In this document: piece after piece, positions 51,236 through 60,677 of the stretch
Numbering within the stretch: the stretch's first letter is position 1
Layout of the letters: each line of letters opens with the position of its first letter
Assembly (NCBI GenBank): GCA_900045905.1
Contig: FCNS01000008.1
Location: 62,001 to 126,000, forward strand
DNA: 64,000 nt
Origin: Clostridiales bacterium CHKCI001
Lineage (GTDB): Bacteria > Bacillota > Clostridia > Lachnospirales > Lachnospiraceae
Direction of reading: 5' to 3'
Notes under the pieces: generated by a model
What the model was told of the DNA's origin: nothing
What the model saw: the letters and a program-made list of their open reading frames with translations, nothing else
Databases searched by the model: none
Translations under genes and position numbers: made by a program

Positions 51236-51284
51236 GTTATCGTGATATGCAAAAGGAAGCTCCAGTGAAGGTTCCTTTTGTTAA
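51236..51284 (-). repeat. R2 repeat copy f
   Basis: Plus strand GTTATCGTGATATGC, then AAAAGGAAGCTCC, AGTGAAGGTTCCTTTTG. On the minus strand it forms a terminator-like stem just past the mgsA stop. Confidence 0.8.
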
Positions 51285-51302
51285 CCATTGTATTTTTATA
51301 TC

Positions 51303-51686
51303 TTATCGAATTAAGTCTCCATTATCCAAACACATAACAAGCGATTCTGCTGTCGCAATATTCGTGGCTAGTGGAACATTGTACAGATCACAAACTCTTG
51401 TAATCTCTTCAAGACTCATACCGTCCGTTTTGTTTTCAAAACTCGATGAATGAAAGAAGATCACCATATCAATACCGCCATTTGTAATTTCATTTTGGAA
51501 TTGTTTATCTCCTCCCATAGCGCCTGGAAGAAATTTCGTTACAGTCAAACCTGTTGCCATTTCAATACGCTTTGCTGTCATACCAGTTGCATATAAATGA
51601 TGTTTCTTCAGAATCCCTTTATATGCAATACAGAAATTCTCCATTAGTGCTTTCTTATCATTATGCGTAATAAAACCAATATTCAT
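51303..51686 (-). CDS. Methylglyoxal synthase-like protein
   Basis: 127 residues from the ATG at 51686 (SD GGGGAAG; a TTG at 51701 is upstream). Clear MgsA homology: AYKGILKKHHLYATGMTAKRI, PGAMGGDKQFQNEI with the catalytic Asp, and NVPLATNIATAESLV. However, the segment that in E. coli MgsA holds WDPLNAVPHD (Asp91, His98, Asp101) is here HSSSFENKTDG, and the AHD near the start is THN. Activity as a methylglyoxal synthase is therefore doubtful. Confidence 0.8.
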   Translation of the reverse strand: MNIGFITHNDKKALMENFCIAYKGILKKHHLYATGMTAKRIEMATGLTVTKFLPGAMGGDKQFQNEITNGGIDMVIFFHSSSFENKTDGMSLEEITRVCDLYNVPLATNIATAESLVMCLDNGDLIR

Positions 51687-51769
51687 TATTATCTTCCCCA
51701 ATCTACCGCTAGTCTACAGTTCGGTAACTATTGCGCATTCCGATCCTGTATTATAATGTTTCCTCTTTG

Positions 51770-51797
51770 ATTATACCATACTTTGATGAGTTTTCAA
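51770..51797 (-). promoter_or_regulatory. mgsA-like gene promoter
   Basis: TTGAAA (51792-51797), 16-base spacer, TATAAT (51770-51775) with an extended TGG before it. Confidence 0.65.
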
Positions 51798-51883
51798 CAA
51801 TTTATTTTTATTTTTTTATTTTTTTTTGACTATATTCACACGAACCAATACAAATCTCTCATTTATTATTGTATAGAGTGAAA

Positions 51884-51908
51884 GGAGCTGTTGAAAATCA
51901 ACAGCTCC
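51884..51908. terminator. Hairpin after the small AT-hook gene
   Basis: GGAGCTGTTGA-aaa-TCAACAGCTCC, perfect 11-bp stem; weak T-tract on the minus strand. Confidence 0.6.
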
Positions 51909-51915
51909 TACCTTA

Positions 51916-52149
51916 TTACTGCTGCGTTGGCTGACTCAGCATTTGAATTACATCATCAATATTCTTATCAGAGGAATTAATTACTTCTAATAAACGAGAA
52001 ACTTTTTCTTCTTCTTTTTTGGCAATTAATTCTTTTTTCTTTGCTTTTAACTCTTTTAGCTTTGTTTCCTCTTCCATAATTTGAATTTCTACTGCATCTA
52101 GCTGTTCTTCAATTGTTAAATTAACTGTCTTTTTTCTTCCTCTTGGCAT
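51916..52149 (-). CDS. Small AT-hook-like coiled-coil protein, unknown
   Basis: 77 residues from the ATG at 52149, ten bases after AGGAGG. The N-terminus MPRGRKKTVNLTIEEQL has an RGRK AT-hook-like motif. A Glu/Lys coiled coil follows (EEETKLKELKAKKKEL) and a short helical C-terminus. May bind AT-rich DNA or RNA; no family assigned. The 212 bases upstream to prfA are AT-rich with no gene seen. Confidence 0.65.
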   Translation of the reverse strand: MPRGRKKTVNLTIEEQLDAVEIQIMEEETKLKELKAKKKELIAKKEEEKVSRLLEVINSSDKNIDDVIQMLSQPTQQ

Positions 52150-52361
52150 ATCAATAAAACCTCCTGATCTTAAATATAATCTCAATTAAGATTACTCTAT
52201 TTAATACTATAGCATATTTTTTCCATATATGCTAGTATTTTCACATATTTATTAATAATATTTAATAATTTAACAATTAATAATTTCATGCAAAAATATC
52301 ATTAATATGCCACTTTTCACTTCTTCTCTTTTATTTCACTATACATTTTTTATCAAAAGAA

Positions 52362-53438
52362 TTATTCTTCTTCTTGCAGTTTACTTAATTTAGCAGCTTG
52401 ATCTGCAGCAATTAAACTGTCAATAATTTCAAATAAATCTCCATCCAAAATAGAATCTATTTTATATAATGTTAATTTAATTCTATGCTCTGTCACTCGC
52501 CCTTGAGGGAAATTATAAGTTCGAATTTTTTCTGAGCGATCTCCTGTACCAATTTGACTTCTTCGCTCTTCCGCTTCTGCATTTTGTTTCTTTGCACATT
52601 CTAATTCATACAGTTTTGCACGTAATACACGCAACGCCTTATCTTTATTTTTTAACTGTGATTTTTCATCTTGACAAGAGATAACAATTCCTGTTGGAAT
52701 ATGGGTTAAACGTACCGCAGAATCTGTCGTGTTGACACATTGTCCTCCATTACCTGATGCACGGAACACATCAAATTTACAGTCATTCATATCAATTTGA
52801 ACATCCACTTCTTCTGCCTCTGGCATAATTGCAACCGTACTGGTAGATGTATGAATTCGTCCTCCACTTTCCGTTTCTGGAACACGCTGTACCCGATGAA
52901 CTCCACTCTCATATTTTAGTTTGGAATAAGCTCCATGACCACTAATCATAAATACGACCTCTTTCATACCGCCAATTCCACTTTCATTAACATTCATTGT
53001 CTCTACTTTCCAGTGATTACGCTCTGCAAAACGTACATACATACGATATAATTCTGCTGAGAAAAGAGCGGCTTCGTCTCCACCTGCTCCTGCACGGATT
53101 TCTACGATAACATTTTTGTCATCGTTCGGATCTTTTGGCAATAAAAGAATCTTTAATTCCGTTTCATAACGCTCAATATCTTTTTTGGCCTGAGATAATT
53201 CTTCCTTGAGCATTTCGCGCATTTCCTCATCATTTTCTTCCTCCAGCATTAAAACGCTGTCTTCAACCGTCCGTTTCGCCTCTTTATAAGCTTTATACGT
53301 CTCAACAATCGGGGCTAAATCAGATTGTTCTTTCATTAATTTACGAAAACGATTTTGATCTTCAATAACATATGGATTATTTAATTCCTGCATCAGCTCT
53401 TCGAATCGAATTAAAAGATCATCCAACTTATCAAACAT
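52362..53438 (-). CDS. prfA: Peptide chain release factor 1
   Basis: 358 residues from the ATG at 53438 (AAAGGA upstream; a TTG at 53447 also in frame). Catalytic GGQ in [15 protein letters not shown] near 227, and the stop-codon-reading PxT type motif in [14 protein letters not shown] near 190, which marks RF1 rather than RF2. It reads UAA and UAG. It follows prmC, which methylates the GGQ glutamine. Confidence 0.97.
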   Translation of the reverse strand: MFDKLDDLLIRFEELMQELNNPYVIEDQNRFRKLMKEQSDLAPIVETYKAYKEAKRTVEDSVLMLEEENDEEMREMLKEELSQAKKDIERYETELKILLLPKDPNDDKNVIVEIRAGAGGDEAALFSAELYRMYVRFAERNHWKVETMNVNESGIGGMKEVVFMISGHGAYSKLKYESGVHRVQRVPETESGGRIHTSTSTVAIMPEAEEVDVQIDMNDCKFDVFRASGNGGQCVNTTDSAVRLTHIPTGIVISCQDEKSQLKNKDKALRVLRAKLYELECAKKQNAEAEERRSQIGTGDRSEKIRTYNFPQGRVTEHRIKLTLYKIDSILDGDLFEIIDSLIAADQAAKLSKLQEEE

Positions 53439-53545
53439 TTTTTTCAAATCCTTTCTTATATAACAATCAATAACTATAATTTAAACTTAATAAATAATCT
53501 AAATTTTAATAAAATTTTTGTTTTATAACGATATAATCGCGTTAA

Positions 53546-54376
53546 TTATCTTCTTGCTTTTACTACCCGATTTTTTCCAGATAAATCTGGAATTACAGTA
53601 ATCTCTTTGTATTTATATTTCTCTAATATATCATAGACAGCTTCCGCTTGATCATATCCAATTTCATAAAAAATTTTTCCGTTTGAATTTAAAAAATTCA
53701 CCGCAGACTCGCTAATCTTTTCATAAAAATATAATCCATTATTCGGGCCATATAACGCTTGATATGGTTCATATTTTTTTACTTCAGGTTCCAAAGTTTT
53801 AATCACTTCTTTTGGAATATAGGGAGGATTCGAAACAATAATATCATATTTTTTGGTTATTGTTTCAAATAAATTTCCTTGATAAAATTGAACTTGCACC
53901 TCCGCTCTTTCTGCATTTTTTTTAGCAATATCCAATGCATCAACGGAAATATCTGCCGCATCCACTTGTTGAAAAGAACCTAATTTCGCTAAGCTAATCG
54001 CAATACATCCAGATCCAGTACAAAGATCTAACACAGTACCTGTTTTTTCTTTTAATACTTCTTCCACAAGTACCTCTGTATCTTGTCTTGGAATTAATAC
54101 TTTATTATTTACAATAAATTCAATTCCCATAAATTCCTGTACACCTAATATATGTTGTAGCGGAATTCTCATTGCTCGCTTTTTTAATCGTTTTCTATAT
54201 TGCTCTAGCAAAGCGGGTTCCAATTCTTTTGGACGATTCCGTTCCATCAAAAATTGTGTCCGATTGATAGAGAACGTATCACTTAACAGATACCAAGCAT
54301 CTAACTTTGCCTCCACAATCCCTGCGACTTCCAGAATTTTTTTCCCTTCTTCTAAGAGTTGTATATATGTGGTCAT
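53546..54376 (-). CDS. prmC: Release factor glutamine methyltransferase PrmC
   Basis: 276 residues from ATG 54376 (SD AAGGG); upstream in-frame starts at 54385 and 54382 crowd the SD. SAM loop DLCTGSGCIAISLA and the NPPY catalytic motif in VSNPPYIPKEV near 181. It methylates the GGQ glutamine of RF1 (next gene) and RF2. Its start overlaps nothing but lies 37 bases after the DUF1385 stop. Confidence 0.96.
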   Translation of the reverse strand: MTTYIQLLEEGKKILEVAGIVEAKLDAWYLLSDTFSINRTQFLMERNRPKELEPALLEQYRKRLKKRAMRIPLQHILGVQEFMGIEFIVNNKVLIPRQDTEVLVEEVLKEKTGTVLDLCTGSGCIAISLAKLGSFQQVDAADISVDALDIAKKNAERAEVQVQFYQGNLFETITKKYDIIVSNPPYIPKEVIKTLEPEVKKYEPYQALYGPNNGLYFYEKISESAVNFLNSNGKIFYEIGYDQAEAVYDILEKYKYKEITVIPDLSGKNRVVKARR

Positions 54377-54412
54377 TTTCATCACCCTTATCGTTTACTT
54401 GATCTGCACCAC

Positions 54413-55363
54413 TTAATGTTGTGCATACTTGGAATTGGGCGTTGCTTGTTCGTTCAAATAGGCTCTCCAATCAAATACTGCCTCTACTGCACAGATCGCA
54501 ACTTGAATCATACTGCGATCTGGTTCTTTTGTTGTTAAGTTTTGAAGCCATAAGCCTGGACGGCTTAATAAATTGATTATTACATTATCTGAATTTCCAG
54601 CTAATCGTAAAACTTCATAAGAAATACCAGCAATCACTGGAACAAGAATAACACGACTAAGCATACGAAGCCATAAGTTATCGACTCGTATTACCATAAA
54701 TAGTAAAATACTAATCAACATAACAAATAACATAAAACTAGTTCCACAGCGTTTATGCTGCTTAGAACTTTTCTCCACATTATCTACTGTCAATTCTAAC
54801 CCATGCTCAATACAATTAATGCACTTATGTTCCGCTCCATGATACATATATACTCTTCGTATATCTTCCATACGAGAAATCAGAGTAACATAGCCAATAA
54901 AAATAAGTAAACGCACAATTCCTTCCAATAATCCAGCAAACCATCCATTTCCAATGATTGGCTTGATCAATCCAACTAGAAACACCGGAAGAACCATAAA
55001 AATTGCAATTGCCAATACAATTGATATCGCTACTGTAATTCCCATAATAATTTTTTCTAAGTTGTCTCCAAAAAGAGCAATTAACTTTTTCTCAAACTTA
55101 GAAGGTTCTTCTTCCTCTTCCTCATAAAAACTAGCAGCATAGGTTAATGTTGACATTCCAAGTATCATAGAATCAATAAAATTAAAGATACCACGTATAA
55201 ATGGAAGACGAAAAATCTTACACTTGGATGCAATTCCTTTATAAGTTTCTTTTTTTACTTCAATTGTATGATCTGGCTTTCTAACAGCAACTGCATAATT
55301 TTCTCCATTTTTCATCATAATGCCTTCAATTACTGCTTGACCACCAATACCAGATGATTTCAT
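54413..55363 (-). CDS. DUF1385 membrane protein
   Basis: 316 residues. N-terminal SSGIGGQAVIEGIMMKNGENYAVAVRKPD is the DUF1385 hallmark; it then has four or five membrane spans and the motif YHGAEHKCINCIEHG with clustered His and Cys. Conserved near prmC-prfA in many Firmicutes, function unknown. SD TAGGAGGATGTT before the ATG. Runs into prmC. Confidence 0.93.
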   Translation of the reverse strand: MKSSGIGGQAVIEGIMMKNGENYAVAVRKPDHTIEVKKETYKGIASKCKIFRLPFIRGIFNFIDSMILGMSTLTYAASFYEEEEEEPSKFEKKLIALFGDNLEKIIMGITVAISIVLAIAIFMVLPVFLVGLIKPIIGNGWFAGLLEGIVRLLIFIGYVTLISRMEDIRRVYMYHGAEHKCINCIEHGLELTVDNVEKSSKQHKRCGTSFMLFVMLISILLFMVIRVDNLWLRMLSRVILVPVIAGISYEVLRLAGNSDNVIINLLSRPGLWLQNLTTKEPDRSMIQVAICAVEAVFDWRAYLNEQATPNSKYAQH

Positions 55364-55390
55364 AACATCCTCCTAACGTAAATAGGTATA

Positions 55391-55421
55391 AAAAAGGCTG
55401 AGATTATTCATCTCAACCTTA
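55391..55421 (-). terminator. Terminator-like hairpin after rpmE
   Basis: AAGG-c-TGAGAT-tattc-ATCTCA-a-CCTT; on the minus strand followed by TTTTTT. It lies before DUF1385, so read-through may be partial. Confidence 0.75.
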
Positions 55422-55430
55422 GTTAAAATC

Positions 55431-55634
55431 TTACTTTGTAACGCCGTACTTACGGTTGAACTTGTCGATACGTCCACGTGCTGCGGCAGTCTTCTGCTGT
55501 CCAGTATAGAAAGAATGACATTTAGAACAAACTTCTACGTGGATTTCTGGTTTAGTAGATCCTGTTACAAATTCATTACCACAGTTGCATACAACCTTTG
55601 CCTGGTAATACTTTGGATGGATACCTTCTTTCAT
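55431..55634 (-). CDS. rpmE: 50S ribosomal protein bL31
   Basis: 67 residues from ATG 55634 (SD GAGGTG); a longer frame from 55673 has no SD. It has the zinc-type CxC and CxxC cysteines (VCNCGN and VCSKCH), thus a C+ form used when zinc is sufficient. Leader has a perfect hairpin that may be an autogenous L31 element. Confidence 0.96.
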   Translation of the reverse strand: MKEGIHPKYYQAKVVCNCGNEFVTGSTKPEIHVEVCSKCHSFYTGQQKTAAARGRIDKFNRKYGVTK

Positions 55635-55659
55635 GATCTTCACCTCTTTATATTTACTA

Positions 55660-55680
55660 TCGCTGGTTTCCAACCAGCGA
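55660..55680 (-). promoter_or_regulatory. Leader hairpin of rpmE
   Basis: TCGCTGGTT-tcc-AACCAGCGA, a perfect 9-bp stem about 25 bases before the rpmE start. Possible L31 leader (ribosomal protein autoregulation). Not verified against the known model. Confidence 0.5.
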
Positions 55681-55737
55681 CCAACGCTTGTATTGTAACA
55701 TACTTTATTATGATATGCAAGTAATTTTTTTGTTTTT

Positions 55738-56250
55738 TTACATTAATGTTTTCATAATATATGCATAAATTACTTGACTATTATTCGACCAATTATTGCA
55801 CATCTGTGCTGCCTGTTCTTCTCCTGGAACAGCCACATTTAATTCCAAAAGTTTCGATTTTCCTTCCCTCACTTCACAATGTACAATATAATCATGATTT
55901 GTAGACTTATAATAATCTGCCACAATTCCCGTCTCATTACGCAATTTAAATTTATTTTCCTTTATAAATTCATCTAAGTCTGCCACAATAGCTTCCGAAA
56001 GCTTATTTCCAAAAAAATAAAATGCTTCTTCTCCTTCTTTCGTCATTTCATAGCGTGATGTATTACGTATTGTTTCCACTTTAATTAGATTGGCCTCTAA
56101 TAATTCATTTAATACTCTTTGAAATGTAAAATAATTCGTATATTCCTTGTCTAGAAAGAATTCTGACATTTGACCATTTGATAATGGAAACTTTACTTTC
56201 TTTAACATGTATAGCACCATTAATTTATAAAGTGTAATCGGTTCGGACAT
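55738..56250 (-). CDS. DUF4364 family protein
   Basis: 170 residues from ATG 56250 (SD GGAGG). Family hallmarks are an N-terminal winged-helix-like segment ([27 protein letters not shown]) and a C-terminal alpha/beta half. DUF4364 proteins are common in Clostridia next to radical SAM genes; role is unknown though a DNA-binding fold is likely. It follows the radical SAM gene by two bases. Confidence 0.85.
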   Translation of the reverse strand: MSEPITLYKLMVLYMLKKVKFPLSNGQMSEFFLDKEYTNYFTFQRVLNELLEANLIKVETIRNTSRYEMTKEGEEAFYFFGNKLSEAIVADLDEFIKENKFKLRNETGIVADYYKSTNHDYIVHCEVREGKSKLLELNVAVPGEEQAAQMCNNWSNNSQVIYAYIMKTLM

Positions 56251-56252
56251 CT

Positions 56253-57176
56253 TCACACCTCCAAAATCCGTCCCTGCCACGTATTTCTTATCTTTAGTTC
56301 ATGATGAATTTCATTTAACACCTGCATCTTTCTTGTACTCCAAAGTGGTGCAATCAACAGATCCTTTGGACCATCTCCAGTCAGACGATGAATCACAATT
56401 TCTGGAGAAATACGTTCAATACAATCTACAACAAGTGACACATACTCTTCTTCCTCAAGCACTTGGAAATTCCCAGCCTCATAATCCAATGCCAAATCCG
56501 TTCCTTTCAAAACATGAAGCAGCTGCAATTTAATTCCTTGAATGTCCTGATGATTCAAATAATGAATGGTTGCAAGCATCTGTTCCTTTGTCTCATTTGG
56601 CAATCCAAGTATTACATGTACAATTACTGTCAAACCTTTTTTCCTTAGTTGGCTACATGCATCCTCAAAGCAACTTAACTTATATCCCCGTCTTATATAG
56701 AATGCAGTTTCTTCCCAGATTGTCTGTAAACCAAGTTCTATCCAAACTGGCTTTACTTGATTGAGTTCTGCTAATAATTCTATCTTCTCTTCATCCAAAC
56801 AGTCTGGTCTCGTTGCAATGGAAATTGCTGCTACTTTTGGATGCTGAATCGCTTCGGTAAATATCGCCCTAAGCCGTTTTACTGATGCATATGTATTTGT
56901 ATATGCCTGAAAATAAGCCACATACGCATTTGCATGAAACTTAGAAGTGCCAGTAATCCCCTGCTCAATCTGCTCAGTAATTGTACATTTTTGATCTCCA
57001 GCAAAATCTCCAGATCCTCCTGCGCTGCAAAAAATACATCCGCCCGTACCAATTTTTCCATCACGATTTGGACAGCTCATTCCTGCATTCAGAGCAACTT
57101 TATATACTTTACATCCAAATGTTTGCTGTAAATAATAGTTAAATGAATAATATGGTTTTTCTCCCCAGCGTCTCAT
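56253..57176 (-). CDS. TIGR01212-family radical SAM protein (YhcC-like)
   Basis: 307 residues. Cys35, Cys47 and Cys50 (CPNRDGKIGTGGCIFC) form the 4Fe-4S radical SAM site. Further HVILGLPNETKEQML and HRLTGDGPKDLLIAPLW are typical of the subgroup. Reaction unknown, with a proposed tRNA-modifying role in some homologues. It overlaps the malic enzyme stop by four bases, so they are co-transcribed. Confidence 0.9.
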   Translation of the reverse strand: MRRWGEKPYYSFNYYLQQTFGCKVYKVALNAGMSCPNRDGKIGTGGCIFCSAGGSGDFAGDQKCTITEQIEQGITGTSKFHANAYVAYFQAYTNTYASVKRLRAIFTEAIQHPKVAAISIATRPDCLDEEKIELLAELNQVKPVWIELGLQTIWEETAFYIRRGYKLSCFEDACSQLRKKGLTVIVHVILGLPNETKEQMLATIHYLNHQDIQGIKLQLLHVLKGTDLALDYEAGNFQVLEEEEYVSLVVDCIERISPEIVIHRLTGDGPKDLLIAPLWSTRKMQVLNEIHHELKIRNTWQGRILEV

Positions 57177-58327
57177 CGTACAATATGATCTTTTACCGCA
57201 CTGCTTACTGCGTCAGCTACACGCGGATCAAATGCTGCTGGAAGAATATGATTTTCACTGAGTTCCTCTTGTGCAACCAATCCTGCAATTGCATTGGCTG
57301 CTGCCAACTTCATTTCTTCTGTAATTGCAGTGGCACGACCTTCTAATGCTCCACGGAAAATACCTGGAAAAATTAATACATTATTTACTTGATTTGGAAA
57401 ATCGGAACGACCTGTCCCAACTACTTTCGCTCCTGCTGCTTTCGCTACATCTGGCATAATCTCTGGAACTGGATTTGCCATGGCAAATAAAATCGCATCT
57501 TGATTCATACTAGAAACCATCTCTGCTGTTACAATATTTGGAGCGGATACTCCAATAAAAATGTCTGCTCCTTTTAATGCATCCGCCAAATTTCCTGTTT
57601 TATGTTCCAGATTGGTAACTTCCACCATCTTTTCCTGCATCCAATTTAATCCTTCCATACCTTTGCAAAGCATACCAACTTTATCACACATTGTGACATG
57701 AGAAAATCCATAGGTTAAAAGTAACTTTGCGATCGCAATTCCTGCACTTCCTGCCCCATTAATTACTACTTTACAGTCCTCTTTTTTCTTGCCAGTCACT
57801 TTTAATGCATTTATAATACCTGCCAATACAACAATCGCTGTGCCATGTTGGTCGTCATGGAAAACTGGTATGGTCAGACGTTCTTTTAAACGTTCTTCAA
57901 TCTCAAAACATCTCGGCGCAGAAATATCTTCTAAGTTAATTCCACCAAATGCTGGAGCAATTCTTACAACTGTCTCAATAATTTCCTCTGTATCTTGTGT
58001 ATCCAAACAAATTGGAACTGCATTAACATTTCCAAATTCTTTAAATAAAACTGCCTTTCCTTCCATTACAGGCATTGCAGCCAAAGCTCCTATATTTCCC
58101 AACCCTAAGACTGCACTTCCGTCTGATACGACTGCTACTGTATTAGACTTTATTGTGTATTGATAAGCTGCTTCTGGATCTTTTGCAATCACTTTACATG
58201 GTTCTGCAACTCCTGGAGTATATGCCAACGCCAGGTCCTCACTGGTAGAAACTGACATTTTTGCTTTTGTCTCTAATTTTCCATTCCATTTTTTATGAAG
58301 TTCTAAGGAACGTTCTGCAATTGTCAT
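57173..58327 (-). CDS. NAD-dependent malic enzyme (malate dehydrogenase, decarboxylating)
   Basis: 384 residues, short bacterial form. N-terminal AYTPGVAEPCKVIAKDPE, the catalytic HDDQHGTAIVVLAGI segment, and a Rossmann loop VINGAGSAGIAIAKLLL. It converts malate to pyruvate and CO2. First gene of a three-gene unit with the radical SAM and DUF4364 genes, on the opposite strand from rho. Confidence 0.95.
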   Translation of the reverse strand: MTIAERSLELHKKWNGKLETKAKMSVSTSEDLALAYTPGVAEPCKVIAKDPEAAYQYTIKSNTVAVVSDGSAVLGLGNIGALAAMPVMEGKAVLFKEFGNVNAVPICLDTQDTEEIIETVVRIAPAFGGINLEDISAPRCFEIEERLKERLTIPVFHDDQHGTAIVVLAGIINALKVTGKKKEDCKVVINGAGSAGIAIAKLLLTYGFSHVTMCDKVGMLCKGMEGLNWMQEKMVEVTNLEHKTGNLADALKGADIFIGVSAPNIVTAEMVSSMNQDAILFAMANPVPEIMPDVAKAAGAKVVGTGRSDFPNQVNNVLIFPGIFRGALEGRATAITEEMKLAAANAIAGLVAQEELSENHILPAAFDPRVADAVSSAVKDHIVR

Positions 58328-58499
58328 GTATGTTACCTCTTTTCTATTTATTATCTTTAATAACTATAACAATTTTGGAAAAGTTCGTCAAGCTCACATT
58401 ATCTATAAAGATGGGGAAAACTTTTTTCCGTTTCTTATACTCAAAAAGATAAACAAACTTTCCGCAGCAAAAAAAAATAATATTTTTACTTTATTTTTC

Positions 58500-58529
58500 T
58501 TTACATATAGTATATACTACCAGTATAAT
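58500..58529 (+). promoter_or_regulatory. rho promoter
   Basis: TTTACA (58500-58505), 18-base spacer, TATAAT (58524-58529). The spacer contains the perfect palindrome TAGTATATACTA (58508-58519). The leader to the rho ATG is about 200 bases; rho genes are often autoregulated there. Confidence 0.7.
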
Positions 58530-58734
58530 ATGTAAATATGCATATCTATTCTTTGAGAGGATCTATCAGGCACTTGGCCAGACGGCAGAATCTTACTTCT
58601 CTGCTTTTATAATAGAATTATTCTCAAACATAGTTTATGCTAGAGTTATTTATTTACTCTTTCATTTCTTTTTTTGAACGCAGTTTTTCGCGTTCTTTCC
58701 CAAATAATCAATGAAACAAATAAAGGAGTTTATT

Positions 58735-60546
58735 ATGCGTGAAAAATTAGCAAGTCTTCCCCTGTCCGAATTACGGGCAATCGCAAAAGAAAAGGGAATT
58801 CGTGGTGTAACTACCATTCGCAAATCTGATTTAATTGAAAAAATTTTAACTACAGTAGAAACAGAGTCTACTGAATCAGCCCCAGCTGAGACTGTACAAC
58901 CTGTACAACCACCTCAACAAACACAGCCGATACAGCAATCTCCAACGCTTCCTCAATCTCCATATGGACGTTATTCCAGCCGTTTCAATAATAATTATCA
59001 AAACCGTACTTATGAAATTAAAGAACTCACAAAAGATTATCGTGATTCCAATCGGGATTATTCTGATGCAAAAGATTCTTTTTCTGATAATCGTGAATTT
59101 CGTAATAATCGAGAATTTCGGAGCAACCGTGAGTTTCGAAGTAGCAGAGACTATTCTGATAGCAGAGACTTTCGTTCCAACCGCGATTACTCTGATAACC
59201 GCGAGTTTCGTTCTAATCGAGACTATTCTGACAACAGAGACTTTCGTTCCAACCGTGACTATCCTGACAACAGGGAATTTCGCGTGAATAGAGAATTTCG
59301 TTCTAACCGTGATATGAAAGATATGCGTGAGCGTGAATTTAAAGATTCTATCAATAATAGAGATTCTTATGAATTTAAAGATCGAGAACGTTTAGAATTT
59401 AATCCTACTGATCTCTCAGATTTAGATAGTGGAGTTGCTGCATATGGAATATTAGAAGTAATGCCTGACGGTTTCGGATTTATTCGTTCTGCAAACTATC
59501 TGCCAGGAGACAATGATGTCTATGTTTCTCCTTCTCAAATTCGCCGCTTTAATATGAAAACTGGAGATATTATATCTGGTATGCGCAGGGTTAAATCTCC
59601 AACAGAAAAATTTGCAGCTCTTTTATATGTCAATGCCATCAATGACCGTGATCCAAGTGAAGCGGAAAAAAGAACTTCCTTTGAAGATTTAACTCCAATT
59701 TTTCCAAATTCTCGTTTACATCTGGAAACCGATGATATTTCTATGCGAATTGTGGATTTAATTAGTCCAATCGGAAAAGGGCAGCGTGGTATGATTGTTT
59801 CTCCTCCTAAAGCAGGAAAAACCACATTATTAAAACAGATTGCAAAAGCAATCACTACAAACGATCCAAGTCTTCATCTTCTCGTTCTTTTGATCGATGA
59901 ACGTCCAGAAGAAGTTACCGATATCAAAGAATCCATTGAAGGAGAAAACGTAGAGGTAATTCACTCTACTTTTGACGAAACTCCAGAACATCATAAACGA
60001 GTTGCTGAAATGGTATTAGAGCGTGCAAAGCGTCTTGTAGAACATAAAGCAGATGTTATGATTCTTTTAGATAGTATCACACGACTTGCCAGAGCTTATA
60101 ATTTAACTGTAACCCCAAGCGGCCGTACATTATCTGGCGGCTTAGACCCTGCTGCATTAAACATGCCAAAACGCTTTTTTGGAGCAGCCCGCAACATGAG
60201 AGAAGGCGGCAGTTTAACAATTCTTGCTTCTGCCCTTGTTGAGACAGGAAGCCGCATGGATGATGTTATCTTTGAAGAATTCAAAGGTACTGGTAATATG
60301 GAATTGGTATTAGACCGAAAACTTTCTGAAAAACGTATTTTCCCTGCGATTGACATTCTTCGTTCTAGTACACGCCGAGACGATCTCCTCTTAACCCCAG
60401 AAGAGTTAGAAGCAGTTAATACGATTCGCCACAGTACAAGCGGTATGAAACCAGAAGAAAGTGTGGAAAGAATATTAGATTTGTTCTCTAAAACCAAAAC
60501 AAACCAAGAGTTTGTACAAATAGTAAATAAAACACATCTTGCATAA
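58735..60546 (+). CDS. rho: Transcription termination factor Rho with a long repetitive linker
   Basis: 603 residues from ATG 58735 (AAGGAG six bases upstream; an ATG at 58711 has none). Rho_N domain at 1-40, then a low-complexity linker (about 45-225) including 12-residue units such as [12 protein letters not shown], then the cold-shock-like RNA-binding domain ([16 protein letters not shown] near 235), then the ATPase with [12 protein letters not shown] near 357. Bacillus Rho has about 427 residues, so the insert is about 180 residues long. Charged and disordered linkers of this sort may affect RNA loading. Confidence 0.96.
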   Translation: MREKLASLPLSELRAIAKEKGIRGVTTIRKSDLIEKILTTVETESTESAPAETVQPVQPPQQTQPIQQSPTLPQSPYGRYSSRFNNNYQNRTYEIKELTKDYRDSNRDYSDAKDSFSDNREFRNNREFRSNREFRSSRDYSDSRDFRSNRDYSDNREFRSNRDYSDNRDFRSNRDYPDNREFRVNREFRSNRDMKDMREREFKDSINNRDSYEFKDRERLEFNPTDLSDLDSGVAAYGILEVMPDGFGFIRSANYLPGDNDVYVSPSQIRRFNMKTGDIISGMRRVKSPTEKFAALLYVNAINDRDPSEAEKRTSFEDLTPIFPNSRLHLETDDISMRIVDLISPIGKGQRGMIVSPPKAGKTTLLKQIAKAITTNDPSLHLLVLLIDERPEEVTDIKESIEGENVEVIHSTFDETPEHHKRVAEMVLERAKRLVEHKADVMILLDSITRLARAYNLTVTPSGRTLSGGLDPAALNMPKRFFGAARNMREGGSLTILASALVETGSRMDDVIFEEFKGTGNMELVLDRKLSEKRIFPAIDILRSSTRRDDLLLTPEELEAVNTIRHSTSGMKPEESVERILDLFSKTKTNQEFVQIVNKTHLA

Positions 60547-60635
60547 ACAAACCCACTTTACCAATTATAATCTGTATTGCAGTGATCACCGAATCATCAT
60601 ATAAAAAATATACTCATTCGGCTTGTCATTTGCAT

Positions 60636-60677
60636 AAAAAAAGTAGCCAGTTCACAATATTACTGACTACTTTTTTT
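60636..60677. terminator. Bidirectional terminator between rho and lipoprotein gene
   Basis: AAAAAAAGTAG-c-CAGT pairs with ACTG-a-CTACTTTTTTT. The stop codon of the minus-strand lipoprotein gene lies inside the stem. Confidence 0.85.

Noticed and set aside
58964-59287. 107-codon frame inside rho
   Set aside because: It is an alternative frame of the 36-base repeats encoding the Rho linker, with no SD.
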